Positions 17,988-26,520 of a stretch of 64,000 nt of DNA are shown piece after piece (positions within the stretch are counted from its first letter, which is position 1; every line of letters starts with the position of its first letter). The position numbers were made by a program, and so were the translations under genes. Below the pieces are notes generated by a model. It was not told the origin of the DNA, did not search any database, and was given only the letters and a program-made list of their open reading frames with translations. The stretch comes from Renibacterium sp. (GTDB taxonomy: Bacteria > Actinomycetota > Actinomycetes > Actinomycetales > Micrococcaceae). The stretch spans positions 372,001 through 436,000 of the forward strand of contig JAFOLH010000006.1 of assembly GCA_017419405.1 (NCBI GenBank), written 5' to 3'.

Positions 17988-18980
17988 CTACTTCTTGTCG
18001 CCGGCCGAGCCTTTGGCCGGACCGTCGAAGAAGTCCTTGGCTTCGGGGTCGACTACGGGCTCGTCGGCGACCACGGAGCGGGCCGGCACCGGCTTCGCCG
18101 CGGCCTTGGCCGGAGCCGGGGCATCGGCCTCTTCGGTATCGGCTTCTTCGTCGGCGTCCGCCAATTCCACCGAGTCGACTTCGGCAGCCGCCGGCTTCTT
18201 GCCGCTATCGCCTTCCGGAACCACGAAACCGCGGTAGATCAAGCCGGCCAACGCGGCACCGACCAGCGGTGCCACCCAGAAGACCCAGAGCTGTCCGAGC
18301 GCATTGCCGCTGGAAAAGAACACCACGGAGATCGAACGGGCCGGGTTCAGTCCGGCATTCGTCAGCGGCAGCATGGCCAGAATCAATACTGCGTAGGTGA
18401 AGCCGATCGCGATCGGGGCGACCGCCTTGTTCACCGAGGGGCGCCAGGCGGCAAGCACTACCGCGACCAGGACCGCACCGCCCACCAACTCGATCAAGAG
18501 CGCGCTGTACAGCGGAAGCTGGTTCGGCGAGCTGGTTTCAAAACCGTTGGCCAGCGCCTGGAAAACCGTGCCGATCCCGCCGCCGGTGCTGGATTGCGTG
18601 CGGAATACCGGCAGCGAATTGAAGATCACGAAGAGCACGAGCCCGGCGAACAAGGCTCCGAGCACCTGCACCACGACGTAGTACAGCGCGTGCAGCCACT
18701 TGACCCGTCCGGCGATCGCCGAAGCGAGCGAGACGGCCGGGTTGAAGTGGCCGCCGGAGACCTTGCCGAACAGGATCGTGACCGCGACCAGGGACAAACC
18801 GAAGCCCAAGGCCACCGAAAGCGAGTTCCCGGTCTGCTGCACGGCCGACAACGTCGTTCCGATGCCGCCGAAGATCAAGATGAACGTGCCCAGGAATTCC
18901 GCTCCCAGGCGGGCGACGAGCGAGTGCTCGCGGGGTGTGCTTTCGAGCTCGGTTTCTTCTGAAGCGGTGGCCACAGCCAT
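17988..18980 (-). CDS. MIP-family aquaporin with acidic Ala-rich C-terminal tail
   Basis: 330-aa channel with six membrane helices and both half-helix motifs, GGHFNPAV (NPA at 80-82) and GLNPARS (NPA at 212-214, followed by the selectivity-filter Arg215). Together with FETS/TNAG context this resembles AqpZ-type water channels more than glycerol facilitators, but selectivity is not proven. After residue 252 comes a hydrophilic tail of about 78 residues rich in Ala, Glu, Asp and Lys, absent from AqpZ. The start at 18980 follows AAAGGA with a 5-nt spacer; the open frame upstream to 19082 overlaps the divergent promoter and is unlikely. Confidence 0.9.
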   Translation of the reverse strand: MAVATASEETELESTPREHSLVARLGAEFLGTFILIFGGIGTTLSAVQQTGNSLSVALGFGLSLVAVTILFGKVSGGHFNPAVSLASAIAGRVKWLHALYYVVVQVLGALFAGLVLFVIFNSLPVFRTQSSTGGGIGTVFQALANGFETSSPNQLPLYSALLIELVGGAVLVAVVLAAWRPSVNKAVAPIAIGFTYAVLILAMLPLTNAGLNPARSISVVFFSSGNALGQLWVFWVAPLVGAALAGLIYRGFVVPEGDSGKKPAAAEVDSVELADADEEADTEEADAPAPAKAAAKPVPARSVVADEPVVDPEAKDFFDGPAKGSAGDKK

Positions 18981-19077
18981 ATCATTCCTTTGTTCGGGAG
19001 GCGGTCGGGGAATACCTGGAGAATACTGTACCGGCTCTGCTCTGTGTGCTGCCTGTGCCCACGCCGTCGAATGCCGG

Positions 19078-19083
19078 TACATT
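19078..19083 (+). promoter_or_regulatory. Predicted leaderless -10 box (TACATT)
   Basis: TACATT ends 7 nt before the ATG at 19091 of the ADP-ribosylglycohydrolase gene, which lacks a ribosome binding site. Confidence 0.5.
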
Positions 19084-19090
19084 GGTCCGC

Positions 19091-20188
19091 ATGCAGATCA
19101 GCTTCGCGTCCAGGGTCCACGGCTGCCTGATGGGCGGCGCACTGGGCGATGCCTTCGGGTACCTCGTCGAATTCGACGACACCGCAACCATCAGGCGGAG
19201 GTTCGGCCCTGCCGGATTGCTCGATCTGTTTCAGGCCGCCGGCCCGGTGGAGTTTTCCGATGACACCCAATTGACCCTGTACACCGTCGATGGTTTGGCC
19301 GAGGCCTTGGAGTGGGCGCAACAAGGCGTGCCCGCGGATCCCACCGCCTGTCTGTGGTTGGCCTATCTGCGCTGGCTGCGCAGCCAGGGCGAATCACCGG
19401 TGCTGGATTCCGCCCCGGTGCCACCACTGCGCTGGATCGACAGCCAAGCCGTACTGCAGCAGCAGCGCCATCCGGGCAAAGCCTGCCTGAACTCTTTGAA
19501 GACCGGCGAAATGGGCACGCTCTTCCGACCTATCGATCCCGAAGCCAAAGGCTGCGGCTCCGTGATGCGCTCGGCGCCGTTCGGGCTGATCGGCCATCTG
19601 GAACCGGCCACGGTGGCCAAGATGAGCATGAACGGGGCCGCGTTGACCCACGGGCACCCGGTGGCGATCCAGGCTTCGGCCGGATTCAGCTGGCTGATCC
19701 ACCAACTGGCCGTGGCGCAGCTTCCATTGGACGCCGCCGTGGCCTCGATGCTCGGCTACCTGCGCGGGCTGCCGGCCGAACCCGATCTGCTGGCCCGGAT
19801 CGAAACCGCGGTCGCTCTGGGTTCCGCGGAACTGCACAGCCCCGATCGGCAGCTCCGCGGCGATGAACTCTGCGCCGCGGTCGGCGCGGGCTGGGTCGCC
19901 GACGAAGCCTTGGCGGTCGCCGTCTACGCGGTTTTGGCCAGCTCGGATCCGGCGGCCGGGCCGAGCGAGCACTTCCGTGCCGCGATCCGGATCGCGGCAA
20001 ACCACCCCGGCGACTCCGATTCCACCGCCTCGATCGCCGGAAACATCCTGGGCGCGTATCACGGGATGGCCGGCCTGCCGGAAGATTGGCTCCGCGTGGC
20101 GGAGGCGCCGGAATTGATCCAGGCGATGGCCGACCTGCTGCTGCGCTCCAGCGGCCTCGAGCCGGCCGCGGACGGTGCCCCGGACTGA
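19091..20188 (+). CDS. ADP-ribosylglycohydrolase (DraG/ARH family)
   Basis: 365-aa all-alpha hydrolase that removes ADP-ribose from proteins or small molecules. Mg-binding motifs are GALGDAFG (16-23), FSDDTQ (55-60) and DSDSTASIAG (308-317). The start at 19091 places MQISFASRVHGCLMG at the usual N-terminus of the family; longer upstream reading frames overlap the aquaporin promoter. No partner ADP-ribosyltransferase is in the window, so the substrate is unknown. Convergent with the DUF4395 gene. Confidence 0.9.
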   Translation: MQISFASRVHGCLMGGALGDAFGYLVEFDDTATIRRRFGPAGLLDLFQAAGPVEFSDDTQLTLYTVDGLAEALEWAQQGVPADPTACLWLAYLRWLRSQGESPVLDSAPVPPLRWIDSQAVLQQQRHPGKACLNSLKTGEMGTLFRPIDPEAKGCGSVMRSAPFGLIGHLEPATVAKMSMNGAALTHGHPVAIQASAGFSWLIHQLAVAQLPLDAAVASMLGYLRGLPAEPDLLARIETAVALGSAELHSPDRQLRGDELCAAVGAGWVADEALAVAVYAVLASSDPAAGPSEHFRAAIRIAANHPGDSDSTASIAGNILGAYHGMAGLPEDWLRVAEAPELIQAMADLLLRSSGLEPAADGAPD

Positions 20189-20242
20189 ACTGGCGGCCCA
20201 GGCTCAGCCCGCCGAGCGAGCCGGCCAAGACAGCCGGTCAAG

Positions 20243-20836
20243 TCAACCGGCCGGCGTGCCTTCACGACGCGCGGCAGTACCGAAACCGACGTTGTTGCAG
20301 GCCTCGCAGACCGAGGCCGGAATCACTCCACGGCGCTGCAAAAAGCCGAAAATCACACATCCCAGGCAGAAGCCCAGGAACGATTCGAGCGACGCCGCGA
20401 CGACCAACAGCAGCAGCAAAGTCCAGGCGAGCAGGGGCGCACCGGCGAAGTAGGACACCGCTGCGGCGATCGAGATCACCGCGCCCATGCCCTGGGCAAA
20501 ACGCTTCGGCGGCCCGGCTACCAGTTTCGGCGCACCCAACCGGGGTGCCAAGACCTTCACCGAGAGCAGCGCGAACGGCGAAATCCGTGGCCCGAAAAGC
20601 ACCCGGAGCACGAAGCCGGCGGCCAACAACACCAAGCCCCAGCCCCAACCGGTGATCAAGATGATCAGCGCGAATACCACGACCAGGCCCGCGGTGAACC
20701 TGGCGGCATATTCGTTGACCGGGTTGGGGAATCCGAAAATCCGGTTCAGCAACGGCCGGCGTACCGAGACCAGCGGCGTGCCCTCCGGATCGCCGACCGT
20801 GCTGGCGACCCGCTGTGGTTCGAAAAGCTGTGCCAT
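20243..20836 (-). CDS. DUF4395 membrane protein
   Basis: 197-aa protein with about four hydrophobic segments in two pairs (residues 45-85 and 115-160). Two Cys pairs stand out: FCLGC, the DUF4395 hallmark, and VCEACNN near the C-terminus, hinting at redox or metal binding. The family is often linked to thioredoxin-like or sulfurtransferase proteins, but none is adjacent here; function unknown. TACCCT ends 6 nt before the ATG, consistent with a leaderless mRNA, although GAGGAA also immediately precedes it. Confidence 0.85.
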   Translation of the reverse strand: MAQLFEPQRVASTVGDPEGTPLVSVRRPLLNRIFGFPNPVNEYAARFTAGLVVVFALIILITGWGWGLVLLAAGFVLRVLFGPRISPFALLSVKVLAPRLGAPKLVAGPPKRFAQGMGAVISIAAAVSYFAGAPLLAWTLLLLLVVAASLESFLGFCLGCVIFGFLQRRGVIPASVCEACNNVGFGTAARREGTPAG

Positions 20837-20842
20837 TTCCTC

Positions 20843-20848
20843 AGGGTA
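20843..20848 (-). promoter_or_regulatory. Predicted leaderless -10 box (TACCCT)
   Basis: TACCCT on the - strand ends 6 nt before the DUF4395 start at 20836. Confidence 0.4.
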
Positions 20849-20885
20849 GGACTGGCTGCCGTGCCTACCCAAGGATTGTGTCGAA

Positions 20886-21317
20886 CTAAGTCCGCCCGCG
20901 GCTGTCCGGCGAGCGCGCCGGGCCACCGGTGGCATCCAGGACGGCGAGCAACCGGGCCTTGGCCACCATCCGGTAGGAGCCGTCCAGGAGCTCCGCCACT
21001 TCCTGCCAATCCACCTCGGCGGCTGCGAAATCCAGGCCGAGCCAACCCGCCGAGGCGAGATACGAGGGCAGGTAGAACCGGTCATCGGCAAGCAACGCTG
21101 CGTGTTCGGCCGGCTCGGCCAACACCAGGATCGACGCCGGTCGCGGGCGTCCGGACTGACCGTGGCCGAAGTAGCCGAAAACCTTGCCCGACTCCCCCGC
21201 ACGGAAGGTCGGCCGACCATGCGACTCCCGCTCCACGGCCTCGGGGAAGGCCAACGCGACCTCGCGCACCCGGGCCAATACCGGATCGCCGTCGTCGTAC
21301 ATCCTCGGATGCGCCAT
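20886..21317 (-). CDS. MmcQ/YjbR-family protein
   Basis: 143-aa small protein of the MmcQ/YjbR fold (CyaY-like double-wing). Typical features are ALAFPEAVERESHGRPTFR near residue 20, an internal ILVLAEPAEH strand, and WLGLDFAAAEVDWQEVAELLDGSYRMVAK. Members are proposed to bind DNA but their role is unknown. It is transcribed divergently from the SDR gene, with only 35 nt between start codons. Confidence 0.85.
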   Translation of the reverse strand: MAHPRMYDDGDPVLARVREVALAFPEAVERESHGRPTFRAGESGKVFGYFGHGQSGRPRPASILVLAEPAEHAALLADDRFYLPSYLASAGWLGLDFAAAEVDWQEVAELLDGSYRMVAKARLLAVLDATGGPARSPDSRGRT

Positions 21318-21323
21318 CTGCCG

Positions 21324-21346
21324 AGTCTATCCGGCAGGTATAGGCT
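21324..21346. promoter_or_regulatory. Back-to-back leaderless promoters for MmcQ-like and SDR genes
   Basis: TAGACT on the - strand (21329-21324) ends 6 nt before the ATG at 21317, and TAGGCT on the + strand (21341-21346) ends 6 nt before the ATG at 21353. Each -35 region must fall over the other promoter, so the two should compete for polymerase. Confidence 0.6.
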
Positions 21347-21352
21347 GACGGA

Positions 21353-22240
21353 ATGGCAGAGCACGGTGCGGTGGTAGTCACCGGAGGCAGCAACGGGATC
21401 GGATATTTCATCTCGGAGCAACTGGCCCAAGCCGGCCGGCCGGTGATCATTGCCGCGCGAAATGCCGAGCGGGCGCAACTGGCAATGGACGCGATCCGGG
21501 AGCGGGTCCCCGGGGCGGAACTGAGCTTCCAGGAGCTCGACCTGGGCTCGCTGGCTTCAGTGCGCAGGGCCGCCGACGCACTGGCCGGGAACGGACCGCT
21601 CGCGGCGGTCGTGGCCAATGCGGGCGTGGTGCACGATCACGGGCCGGCCAGCACCAGCGACGGTTTCGAGCTGTTCTTCGGCACCAACCACTTGGCGCAC
21701 TTCGCGCTTTTGGCCCGCTTGTTCCCGGCCTTGCGTGCCACTCCGGGCGCCCGGATGGTGCATTTGGGCAGCCTTTCGCATCTTTGGGCCAAGCCGGTCA
21801 CCGGGCTGCCCGGCGAGCGCAGCTGGTTCAGCAACTACCAGAATTCGAAATTGGCCGTGATGCAATTCGGTTTCGAGCTCGACCGGAGGCTGCGCGCGCA
21901 CGGCATCGAGGCACGCTCCGTGGTGGCCCATCCGGGGAATGCCCCGAGCGCTTTCACGCCGGAGCGGCCCGGTCTGCACTTGCGCGAGCCGATCCATCCC
22001 CTGCTCAAGGCCGTGGTCGGCAATTTCTCCCAGGGCAAGGACGCCGGAGCCTGGCCCGCGGTGCATGCGGCGATCGGCGAAGACGTCCAGGGCGGTGCCT
22101 TGTGGGGCCCGGGCCGGTTGTTCCAGTTGCTCGGCCGGCCTGCCCCAGCGAAAGCCTCAGCCCAGGCGTACGACGGCGGCCAGGCCACCAGGTTGTGGCA
22201 GCTCTCCGCTGAGCTGACCGGGGTGGATTTCGACTTCTAG
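21353..22240 (+). CDS. Short-chain dehydrogenase/reductase
   Basis: 295-aa NAD(P)-dependent oxidoreductase resembling retinol-dehydrogenase/protochlorophyllide-reductase-like SDRs. The Rossmann motif TGGSNGIG is at residues 10-17, NAG at 89-91, and the catalytic set is Ser140, Tyr162 and Lys166 (YQNSK). No ribosome binding site is seen; a TAGGCT box ends 6 nt before the ATG. The stop overlaps that of the convergent exonuclease gene by 4 nt (22237-22240). Substrate unknown. Confidence 0.88.
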   Translation: MAEHGAVVVTGGSNGIGYFISEQLAQAGRPVIIAARNAERAQLAMDAIRERVPGAELSFQELDLGSLASVRRAADALAGNGPLAAVVANAGVVHDHGPASTSDGFELFFGTNHLAHFALLARLFPALRATPGARMVHLGSLSHLWAKPVTGLPGERSWFSNYQNSKLAVMQFGFELDRRLRAHGIEARSVVAHPGNAPSAFTPERPGLHLREPIHPLLKAVVGNFSQGKDAGAWPAVHAAIGEDVQGGALWGPGRLFQLLGRPAPAKASAQAYDGGQATRLWQLSAELTGVDFDF

Positions 22241-23196
22241 CCGATCATCTGCATGAATTCGCCTTCCGAAAGCACTTCGATCTGCTGACCCTTGCCATGC
22301 AGTTCGAGCACCCGCTTGGCCTTCGCAGTCAGTCTGGAGCCGGCGGTCTGACCGCGGCGCAGATCGGCTGCGATGAATCCGTCGCCCACCACCAGGACCG
22401 TGGTCTTCCGGGTCACGCTGGACGCCGGCCGGGCCCCTGCCTGGGCGGCCTTCGCTTTCGCGCTGCCGCGCGAAATCTGCAGGTTCCCGGTGAACACCAC
22501 GGTTTGGCCGAACAGCGGATGATTCGCGTCCGCGTCCGGATTCGGCTCGGGGTTGTCGCCTTCCTCCGGCCAGCCCAGCCAGTTCCCCGGCTCCAGCGCG
22601 CCGGGCAGCGGCAGGCCCTCGGCTTCGAAGGCGTCCAATACCGGCAGGGCGAGCCCGAGCCCCCGGTACAGGTCCTGGATCGTCGCGGCCCCGTGCCGGC
22701 CGGCGATGTCGATCATGATCCCGGCGCAGGCCCGGGCGTCCTCGATCGCGTCGTGGTGGTTGATCAGCGGCACGCCGGCCGCTTCGGCGACGAACGGCAA
22801 GGAATACGAGGGCAGCGAATAGCTGCGTCTGGCGAGCATCACGGTGCAGGCGTAATCGTAACGCGGGCCGGATTTCGCGGAAGCCTGCTGGGCCGCCCGC
22901 ATCACACCGGTATCGAAAGCCGCATTGTGCGCCACCAGGATGTCATCGCCCAGGAAACCGGCGATTTCGTCGAACACCGTCTCGAACCGAGGCTGGCTGG
23001 CCACTTGGTCCGGAGTCACCCCGTGGATCGCGATGTTCCTCGGGTCGAAGTGATCATGCCCGGCCGGCGGACGCATCAGCCAGAAAGCCTCTTCGATGAT
23101 CCGCCCGTCACGCACCCTGCTCAGGCCCACGGCGCAAGGCGATCCCCTGAAGCCGTTGGCGGTTTCAAAGTCGATCGCAGTGAAATCCAAACTCAC
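22237..23196 (-). CDS. DEDD 3'-5' exonuclease (DnaQ-like) with C-terminal BRCT domain
   Basis: 319-aa protein. An epsilon-type exonuclease domain (about residues 1-170) opens with AIDFETANG (Asp9, Glu11) and includes LVAHNAAFDTGVM. A BRCT-like domain (about 235-319) contains LFGQTVVFTGNL and TVLVVGDG, as in DNA ligase. It probably acts in DNA repair or damage tolerance rather than as the replicative proofreader. The GTG start at 23196 is preceded by TAACCT with a 6-nt spacer. Confidence 0.88.
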   Translation of the reverse strand: MSLDFTAIDFETANGFRGSPCAVGLSRVRDGRIIEEAFWLMRPPAGHDHFDPRNIAIHGVTPDQVASQPRFETVFDEIAGFLGDDILVAHNAAFDTGVMRAAQQASAKSGPRYDYACTVMLARRSYSLPSYSLPFVAEAAGVPLINHHDAIEDARACAGIMIDIAGRHGAATIQDLYRGLGLALPVLDAFEAEGLPLPGALEPGNWLGWPEEGDNPEPNPDADANHPLFGQTVVFTGNLQISRGSAKAKAAQAGARPASSVTRKTTVLVVGDGFIAADLRRGQTAGSRLTAKAKRVLELHGKGQQIEVLSEGEFMQMIG

Positions 23197-23202
23197 CTTC
23201 CA

Positions 23203-23208
23203 AGGTTA
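23203..23208 (-). promoter_or_regulatory. Predicted leaderless -10 box (TAACCT)
   Basis: TAACCT on the - strand ends 6 nt before the GTG start at 23196 of the exonuclease-BRCT gene. Confidence 0.5.
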
Positions 23209-23304
23209 GCTCCGGGTTCCGACGATTTCGGCTCCGGCACGCCCCGGCCGGGTCCGCCGACCGGGCCGGCACCCGGCCCGGCTTTGCATTCCGGCCGTTT
23301 TCGG

Positions 23305-23310
23305 TAGGCT
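23305..23310 (+). promoter_or_regulatory. Predicted leaderless -10 box (TAGGCT)
   Basis: TAGGCT ends 6 nt before the GTG start at 23317 of the HAD hydrolase gene; no Shine-Dalgarno sequence is present. Confidence 0.6.
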
Positions 23311-23316
23311 CTTGCT

Positions 23317-23913
23317 GTGAGCACACGAGCCAACTGGTATCTGTTCGACTACGGAATGGTCATATCCGAAGCGCCGACCGAGCAGGATTGGGCGGCGCTC
23401 TCCGAAGCTGCCGGCTTGCCTTTGACCAATCCGGACGGGCCTTACTGGCAATACCGGGTCGACTACGACGCCGGACGAATCGGCGTCGCCGAGTACTGGC
23501 AGCGCGTCGTGGGCCGGGAAATCTCGGACGGCCTCCGCGAAGAATTGCACGCGCTCGACCTGCGCGCCTGGTCGAATCTGAATTCGGACACCCTCGATGT
23601 GTTGGAGGCGATTGATTCCAGCGGCGTCAAAATGGCCCTGCTGTCGAACATGCCCACCGAGATGGCCGACTTTTTCCAGCATTCGAGTGTTTGGGCGAAA
23701 TACTTTTCCCGGCTGTTCTTCAGCGGCCACCTCGGCCTGGTGAAACCCGAGCCGGAAATCTACCAGCATGTGCTGCAGGAACTCGGTGCCAGCGGCGACC
23801 AGGTGGTTTTCATCGACGACCGGCAGGAGAATCTGGACGCGGCGGCCAAGCTCGGCATCCGCACGGTGCTGCACCACCCCGGCGTCGAACTCGCCTCGGA
23901 ACTGGGCCTCTGA
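23317..23913 (+). CDS. HAD-superfamily hydrolase
   Basis: 198-aa phosphatase-like protein. Motif I is FDYGMV (nucleophile Asp11), motif II is LLSNMP, motif III has the Lys of LVKPEPEIY, and motif IV is VFIDDR. The second residue pair of motif I is DxG rather than DxD, a variant shared with YihX-like sugar-phosphate phosphatases, so activity is still expected. An alpha-helical cap lies between motifs I and II. GTG start, probably leaderless. Substrate unknown. Convergent with the ABC permease gene. Confidence 0.88.
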   Translation: MSTRANWYLFDYGMVISEAPTEQDWAALSEAAGLPLTNPDGPYWQYRVDYDAGRIGVAEYWQRVVGREISDGLREELHALDLRAWSNLNSDTLDVLEAIDSSGVKMALLSNMPTEMADFFQHSSVWAKYFSRLFFSGHLGLVKPEPEIYQHVLQELGASGDQVVFIDDRQENLDAAAKLGIRTVLHHPGVELASELGL

Positions 23914-23938
23914 GCCGGTTCCGAGGCGAGCCGGAGGA

Positions 23939-24628
23939 TTACGGCGTGATCCGGCGGAGCAGCAGGTAAGACCCACCGGCCAAGAGCACGCAAACCGCCA
24001 GGATCCAGGCCGCCAGGCTCAAATTGCTCTGCCCGCCGAACCAGCCGAAGAATTCGAGCCACTTCTGCTGCCAGGTCAGCAAACCGATCAGGCCGACCAA
24101 GATCAGGCCCAGACCGACGCTCGAGACCACCAGCCCGGTGGCCTGCCAGCGTTTGTAGACCGTGGCGCCGAGGAACCCCATCAGGTACAGCAGCATCATG
24201 ACCGCGAAGAGGAAAAGCACCACGGCATACCATGGTCCGTCGGAGATCCAGGGCAGATTGAACATGTGGCCGTTCATCCCCCAGCCGTTGCTGGCCACTT
24301 CGACCAGGCCGGCGATCCAGAAGAGGAACGCCATGGCCAGGGCGACGCCGCCGAAGAGCAACATCGAACCGAGGTAGAACGCCCGGCGGCTGATGCTCAG
24401 ACCTTGCGAGAACGGAAAGGTCAAAGTCAACGCCTGGATGCCCAGCCCGAAGAAGTACCAGATCGGCGCCTGGCCGGCGCCGGAGAATTTGTAGCTCTCG
24501 CTGTTCGGGATCATGGCCCAGATAGCCGCGCTGAGCGCGAAGGCCGCCACCAGGATCACGGCTGGCAGGCCCAGGAAGGTCCATTTGTTGAGCATCTGCA
24601 TTCGGACCACGTTGATGACCTTGCTCAT
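23939..24628 (-). CDS. ABC transporter permease subunit
   Basis: 229-aa membrane protein with six predicted helices, third gene of a GntR-ATPase-permease operon. AAGGAGG lies 7 nt before the ATG, which overlaps the ATPase stop (ATGA at 24625-24628). The layout matches YtrA-type operons that respond to cell-envelope stress or antibiotics, where the permease works with the upstream ATPase; no substrate can be assigned. There is no extracytoplasmic binding protein, which favours export. Confidence 0.85.
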   Translation of the reverse strand: MSKVINVVRMQMLNKWTFLGLPAVILVAAFALSAAIWAMIPNSESYKFSGAGQAPIWYFFGLGIQALTLTFPFSQGLSISRRAFYLGSMLLFGGVALAMAFLFWIAGLVEVASNGWGMNGHMFNLPWISDGPWYAVVLFLFAVMMLLYLMGFLGATVYKRWQATGLVVSSVGLGLILVGLIGLLTWQQKWLEFFGWFGGQSNLSLAAWILAVCVLLAGGSYLLLRRITP

Positions 24629-25581
24629 CGGAGCGCCTCCTTGGCTGATTCGGGTTCGGCACTGGAACCGGGCGCGGCGAAGTCTGCGGCCGCTGAATTG
24701 ATGGTCTTCCGCACGATCAGCTGTTGCAGCGAGACCGGTGCCAGTTCGAGGCCGAGTTCTGCGGCTTCCTGGCGTTCGGCCGGGCTCAATTGCCCGTTCA
24801 CGGTCACCGAGGCCAGTGAGGCGAAGCTCTCCCGGTGCAAAATCTCGCGACCGGTGGTGAAGTGCTCGATCCGGGCGGCCGGGCCGACCACGGTGACCGC
24901 ACTGCCGCGGATCGCTTCGGCGTCGTTGTCCATGATGATTTTGCCTTTGTCGATCACGATCACGTGCTCGAGCAAGTTGGCCACCTCGTCGATCAGGTGC
25001 GAAGAGAGCACGATCGTCCGGGGGTATTCGGCGTAATCTTCGACCAAGCGGTCGTAGAACAGCTGCCGGGCCACCGCATCCAGGCCCAGATAGGGTTCGT
25101 CGAAGAAGGTCAGCTCGGCGCGCGACGCCAAACCGATGATCACGCCCACCGCAGAAAGCTGCCCGCGGGAGAGCTTCTTGATCTTGCGCTTCATCGGCAG
25201 CTGGAAATCTTCGATCAACCGGTCGGCCAGCTCCTGGTCCCAATGCTCGAAGAAGATCTTGGCCGCGGCAAACGCATTCCTCGCATCGAAATCGTCCGGA
25301 TACTTCTGGGATTCCCGGATGAAACAGATCCGGCTGAGGATCTTGTCGTTTTCGTAAGGATCGCCGCCGAAGACTTCGACTTCGCCGCTGCTCCGGAAAC
25401 CCTGTGCGGTCAAAATCGACATCACCGTGGTCTTGCCGGCACCATTGCGGCCGAGCAGTCCGTAGATCTTGTTCGGCGCAAGGTCGAAGCCCACCCCGTC
25501 CAAGGCCTTGAAGTGCCGGTATTGTTTGGTCAGATTCCGCACCCGCACCACGGGCGGTTCGGTGCTGGGCATTCGACTCAT
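24625..25581 (-). CDS. ABC transporter ATP-binding protein (YtrB-like)
   Basis: 318-aa ATPase. Walker A GRNGAGKT is at 44-51, the signature is LSRGQ (137-141, for LSGGQ), Walker B is LTFFDEPYLGLD (157-168) and the switch His lies in VLSSHL. After residue 215 an extension of about 100 residues follows, as in drug/lantibiotic-type exporters. Start and stop overlap the neighbouring GntR and permease genes by ATGA, so all three proteins are co-translated. Confidence 0.92.
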   Translation of the reverse strand: MSRMPSTEPPVVRVRNLTKQYRHFKALDGVGFDLAPNKIYGLLGRNGAGKTTVMSILTAQGFRSSGEVEVFGGDPYENDKILSRICFIRESQKYPDDFDARNAFAAAKIFFEHWDQELADRLIEDFQLPMKRKIKKLSRGQLSAVGVIIGLASRAELTFFDEPYLGLDAVARQLFYDRLVEDYAEYPRTIVLSSHLIDEVANLLEHVIVIDKGKIIMDNDAEAIRGSAVTVVGPAARIEHFTTGREILHRESFASLASVTVNGQLSPAERQEAAELGLELAPVSLQQLIVRKTINSAAADFAAPGSSAEPESAKEALR

Positions 25582-25967
25582 CGGGTCACAGCTCCTTCGT
25601 TTTCGGCCGCGAGTTCACCATCGCGGGTGATCATCTCGGCGAGTTGGTCGTTGTCGATGCCCAATTTGCGGGCTTCCAGCCGCAAGGGCTGGACGTACTG
25701 CTGAAAGAACTCCTCACGCCGGCGGGCCACTACGGCCTGGCGCGCTCCGGTTGCCACGAACATTCCGATTCCTCGTCGCTTGTACAAGATGCCTTCGTCA
25801 ACCAGCAGGTTGACTCCTTTGGCCGCAGTCGCCGGGTTGATCCGGTGGAACGCGGCGAATTCATTGGTCGACGGGACCTGCGTCTCTTCGGCCAGATGCC
25901 CGTCCACGATGTCGTTTTCGATCAGTTCCGCAATCTGCAGAAAGATCGGTTTGCTGTCATCGATCAC
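25578..25967 (-). CDS. GntR-family regulator, YtrA subfamily
   Basis: 129-aa regulator with an N-terminal winged helix (PIFLQIAELIENDIVDG through GMFVATGAR) and a short C-terminal helical dimerisation tail, typical of YtrA. The GTG at 25967 (MIDDSKPIFLQ) is preferred because GGGGGA lies 4 nt upstream and YtrA proteins start here; a TTG at 25979 is the alternative. It likely represses its own operon with the ABC transporter. Confidence 0.88.
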   Translation of the reverse strand: MIDDSKPIFLQIAELIENDIVDGHLAEETQVPSTNEFAAFHRINPATAAKGVNLLVDEGILYKRRGIGMFVATGARQAVVARRREEFFQQYVQPLRLEARKLGIDNDQLAEMITRDGELAAENEGAVTR

Positions 25968-26018
25968 GGAGTCCCCCAAGCAGTCGCTGCCAAGCTGGTT
26001 ACTTGGTTAGCCGGTTCA

Positions 26019-26030
26019 TTACTCATGTAA
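26019..26030. promoter_or_regulatory. Candidate operator upstream of the GntR-ABC operon
   Basis: TTAC-TCAT-GTAA is a perfect 4+4 inverted repeat 51 nt upstream of the GntR start, in an A/T-rich stretch with further TTAC/GTTA copies (25999-26002 and nearby). GntR proteins bind such short dyads; assignment is by position only. Confidence 0.4.
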
Positions 26031-26085
26031 CTAACCTAAGAGGCACATTTGCCCTTGTCAAGCCTGCGCCGAACCGAACCGCGGC

Positions 26086-26091
26086 TAAGCT
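26086..26091 (+). promoter_or_regulatory. Predicted leaderless -10 box (TAAGCT)
   Basis: TAAGCT ends 6 nt before the GTG start at 26098 of the Nudix gene. Confidence 0.55.
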
Positions 26092-26097
26092 TGGCGT

Positions 26098-26520
26098 GTG
26101 AATCGGATCGTCAAGGTCAGCGCTGTCGCCATGCTCAACGCGGACAACGAATTGCTTACCGTGCGCAAACGGAATTCCCTGCGCTTCCAGCTCCCCGGCG
26201 GCAAGCCCGATCCCGGCGAGTCGGCGCTGCAAACCGCGATCCGGGAAGTTCGTGAGGAGACCGGCCTGGCAATCCCTGCCGGGCAGCTGCAACGTCTGGG
26301 CAGTTGGCTCGGCGAAGCCGCGAACGACGACGCCGACCAGGTGCAGGCCGAGCTCTACCTGGCCGCCGGCCATTGGATTCCGACCGCGCAGGCCGAGATC
26401 GCCGAGTTGCGCTGGATCCCGCTCACTGCCGACGGTGCCGAACTGGCCCCGCTGCTCCGCGAGTTCCTGCTGCCGGAGCTGCGAGCTCGCAGCATTCCGG
26501 CCGTTCCTTCCGAGGGCTAG
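26098..26520 (+). CDS. Nudix hydrolase
   Basis: 140-aa pyrophosphohydrolase. The Nudix box G-x5-E-x7-REVREETGL is complete (Gly35, Glu41, Arg49-Leu57). Substrate class (nucleotide, sugar nucleotide or other diphosphate) cannot be told; the size fits MutT/NudG-like housecleaning enzymes. GTG start, probably leaderless. The stop shares CTAG with the convergent gene (26517-26520). Confidence 0.92.
   Translation: MNRIVKVSAVAMLNADNELLTVRKRNSLRFQLPGGKPDPGESALQTAIREVREETGLAIPAGQLQRLGSWLGEAANDDADQVQAELYLAAGHWIPTAQAEIAELRWIPLTADGAELAPLLREFLLPELRARSIPAVPSEG

Noticed and set aside
23317-23913. HAD protein considered inactive because motif I lacks the second Asp
   Set aside because: DxG in place of DxD is normal in the YihX-like branch, and all other catalytic motifs are present.
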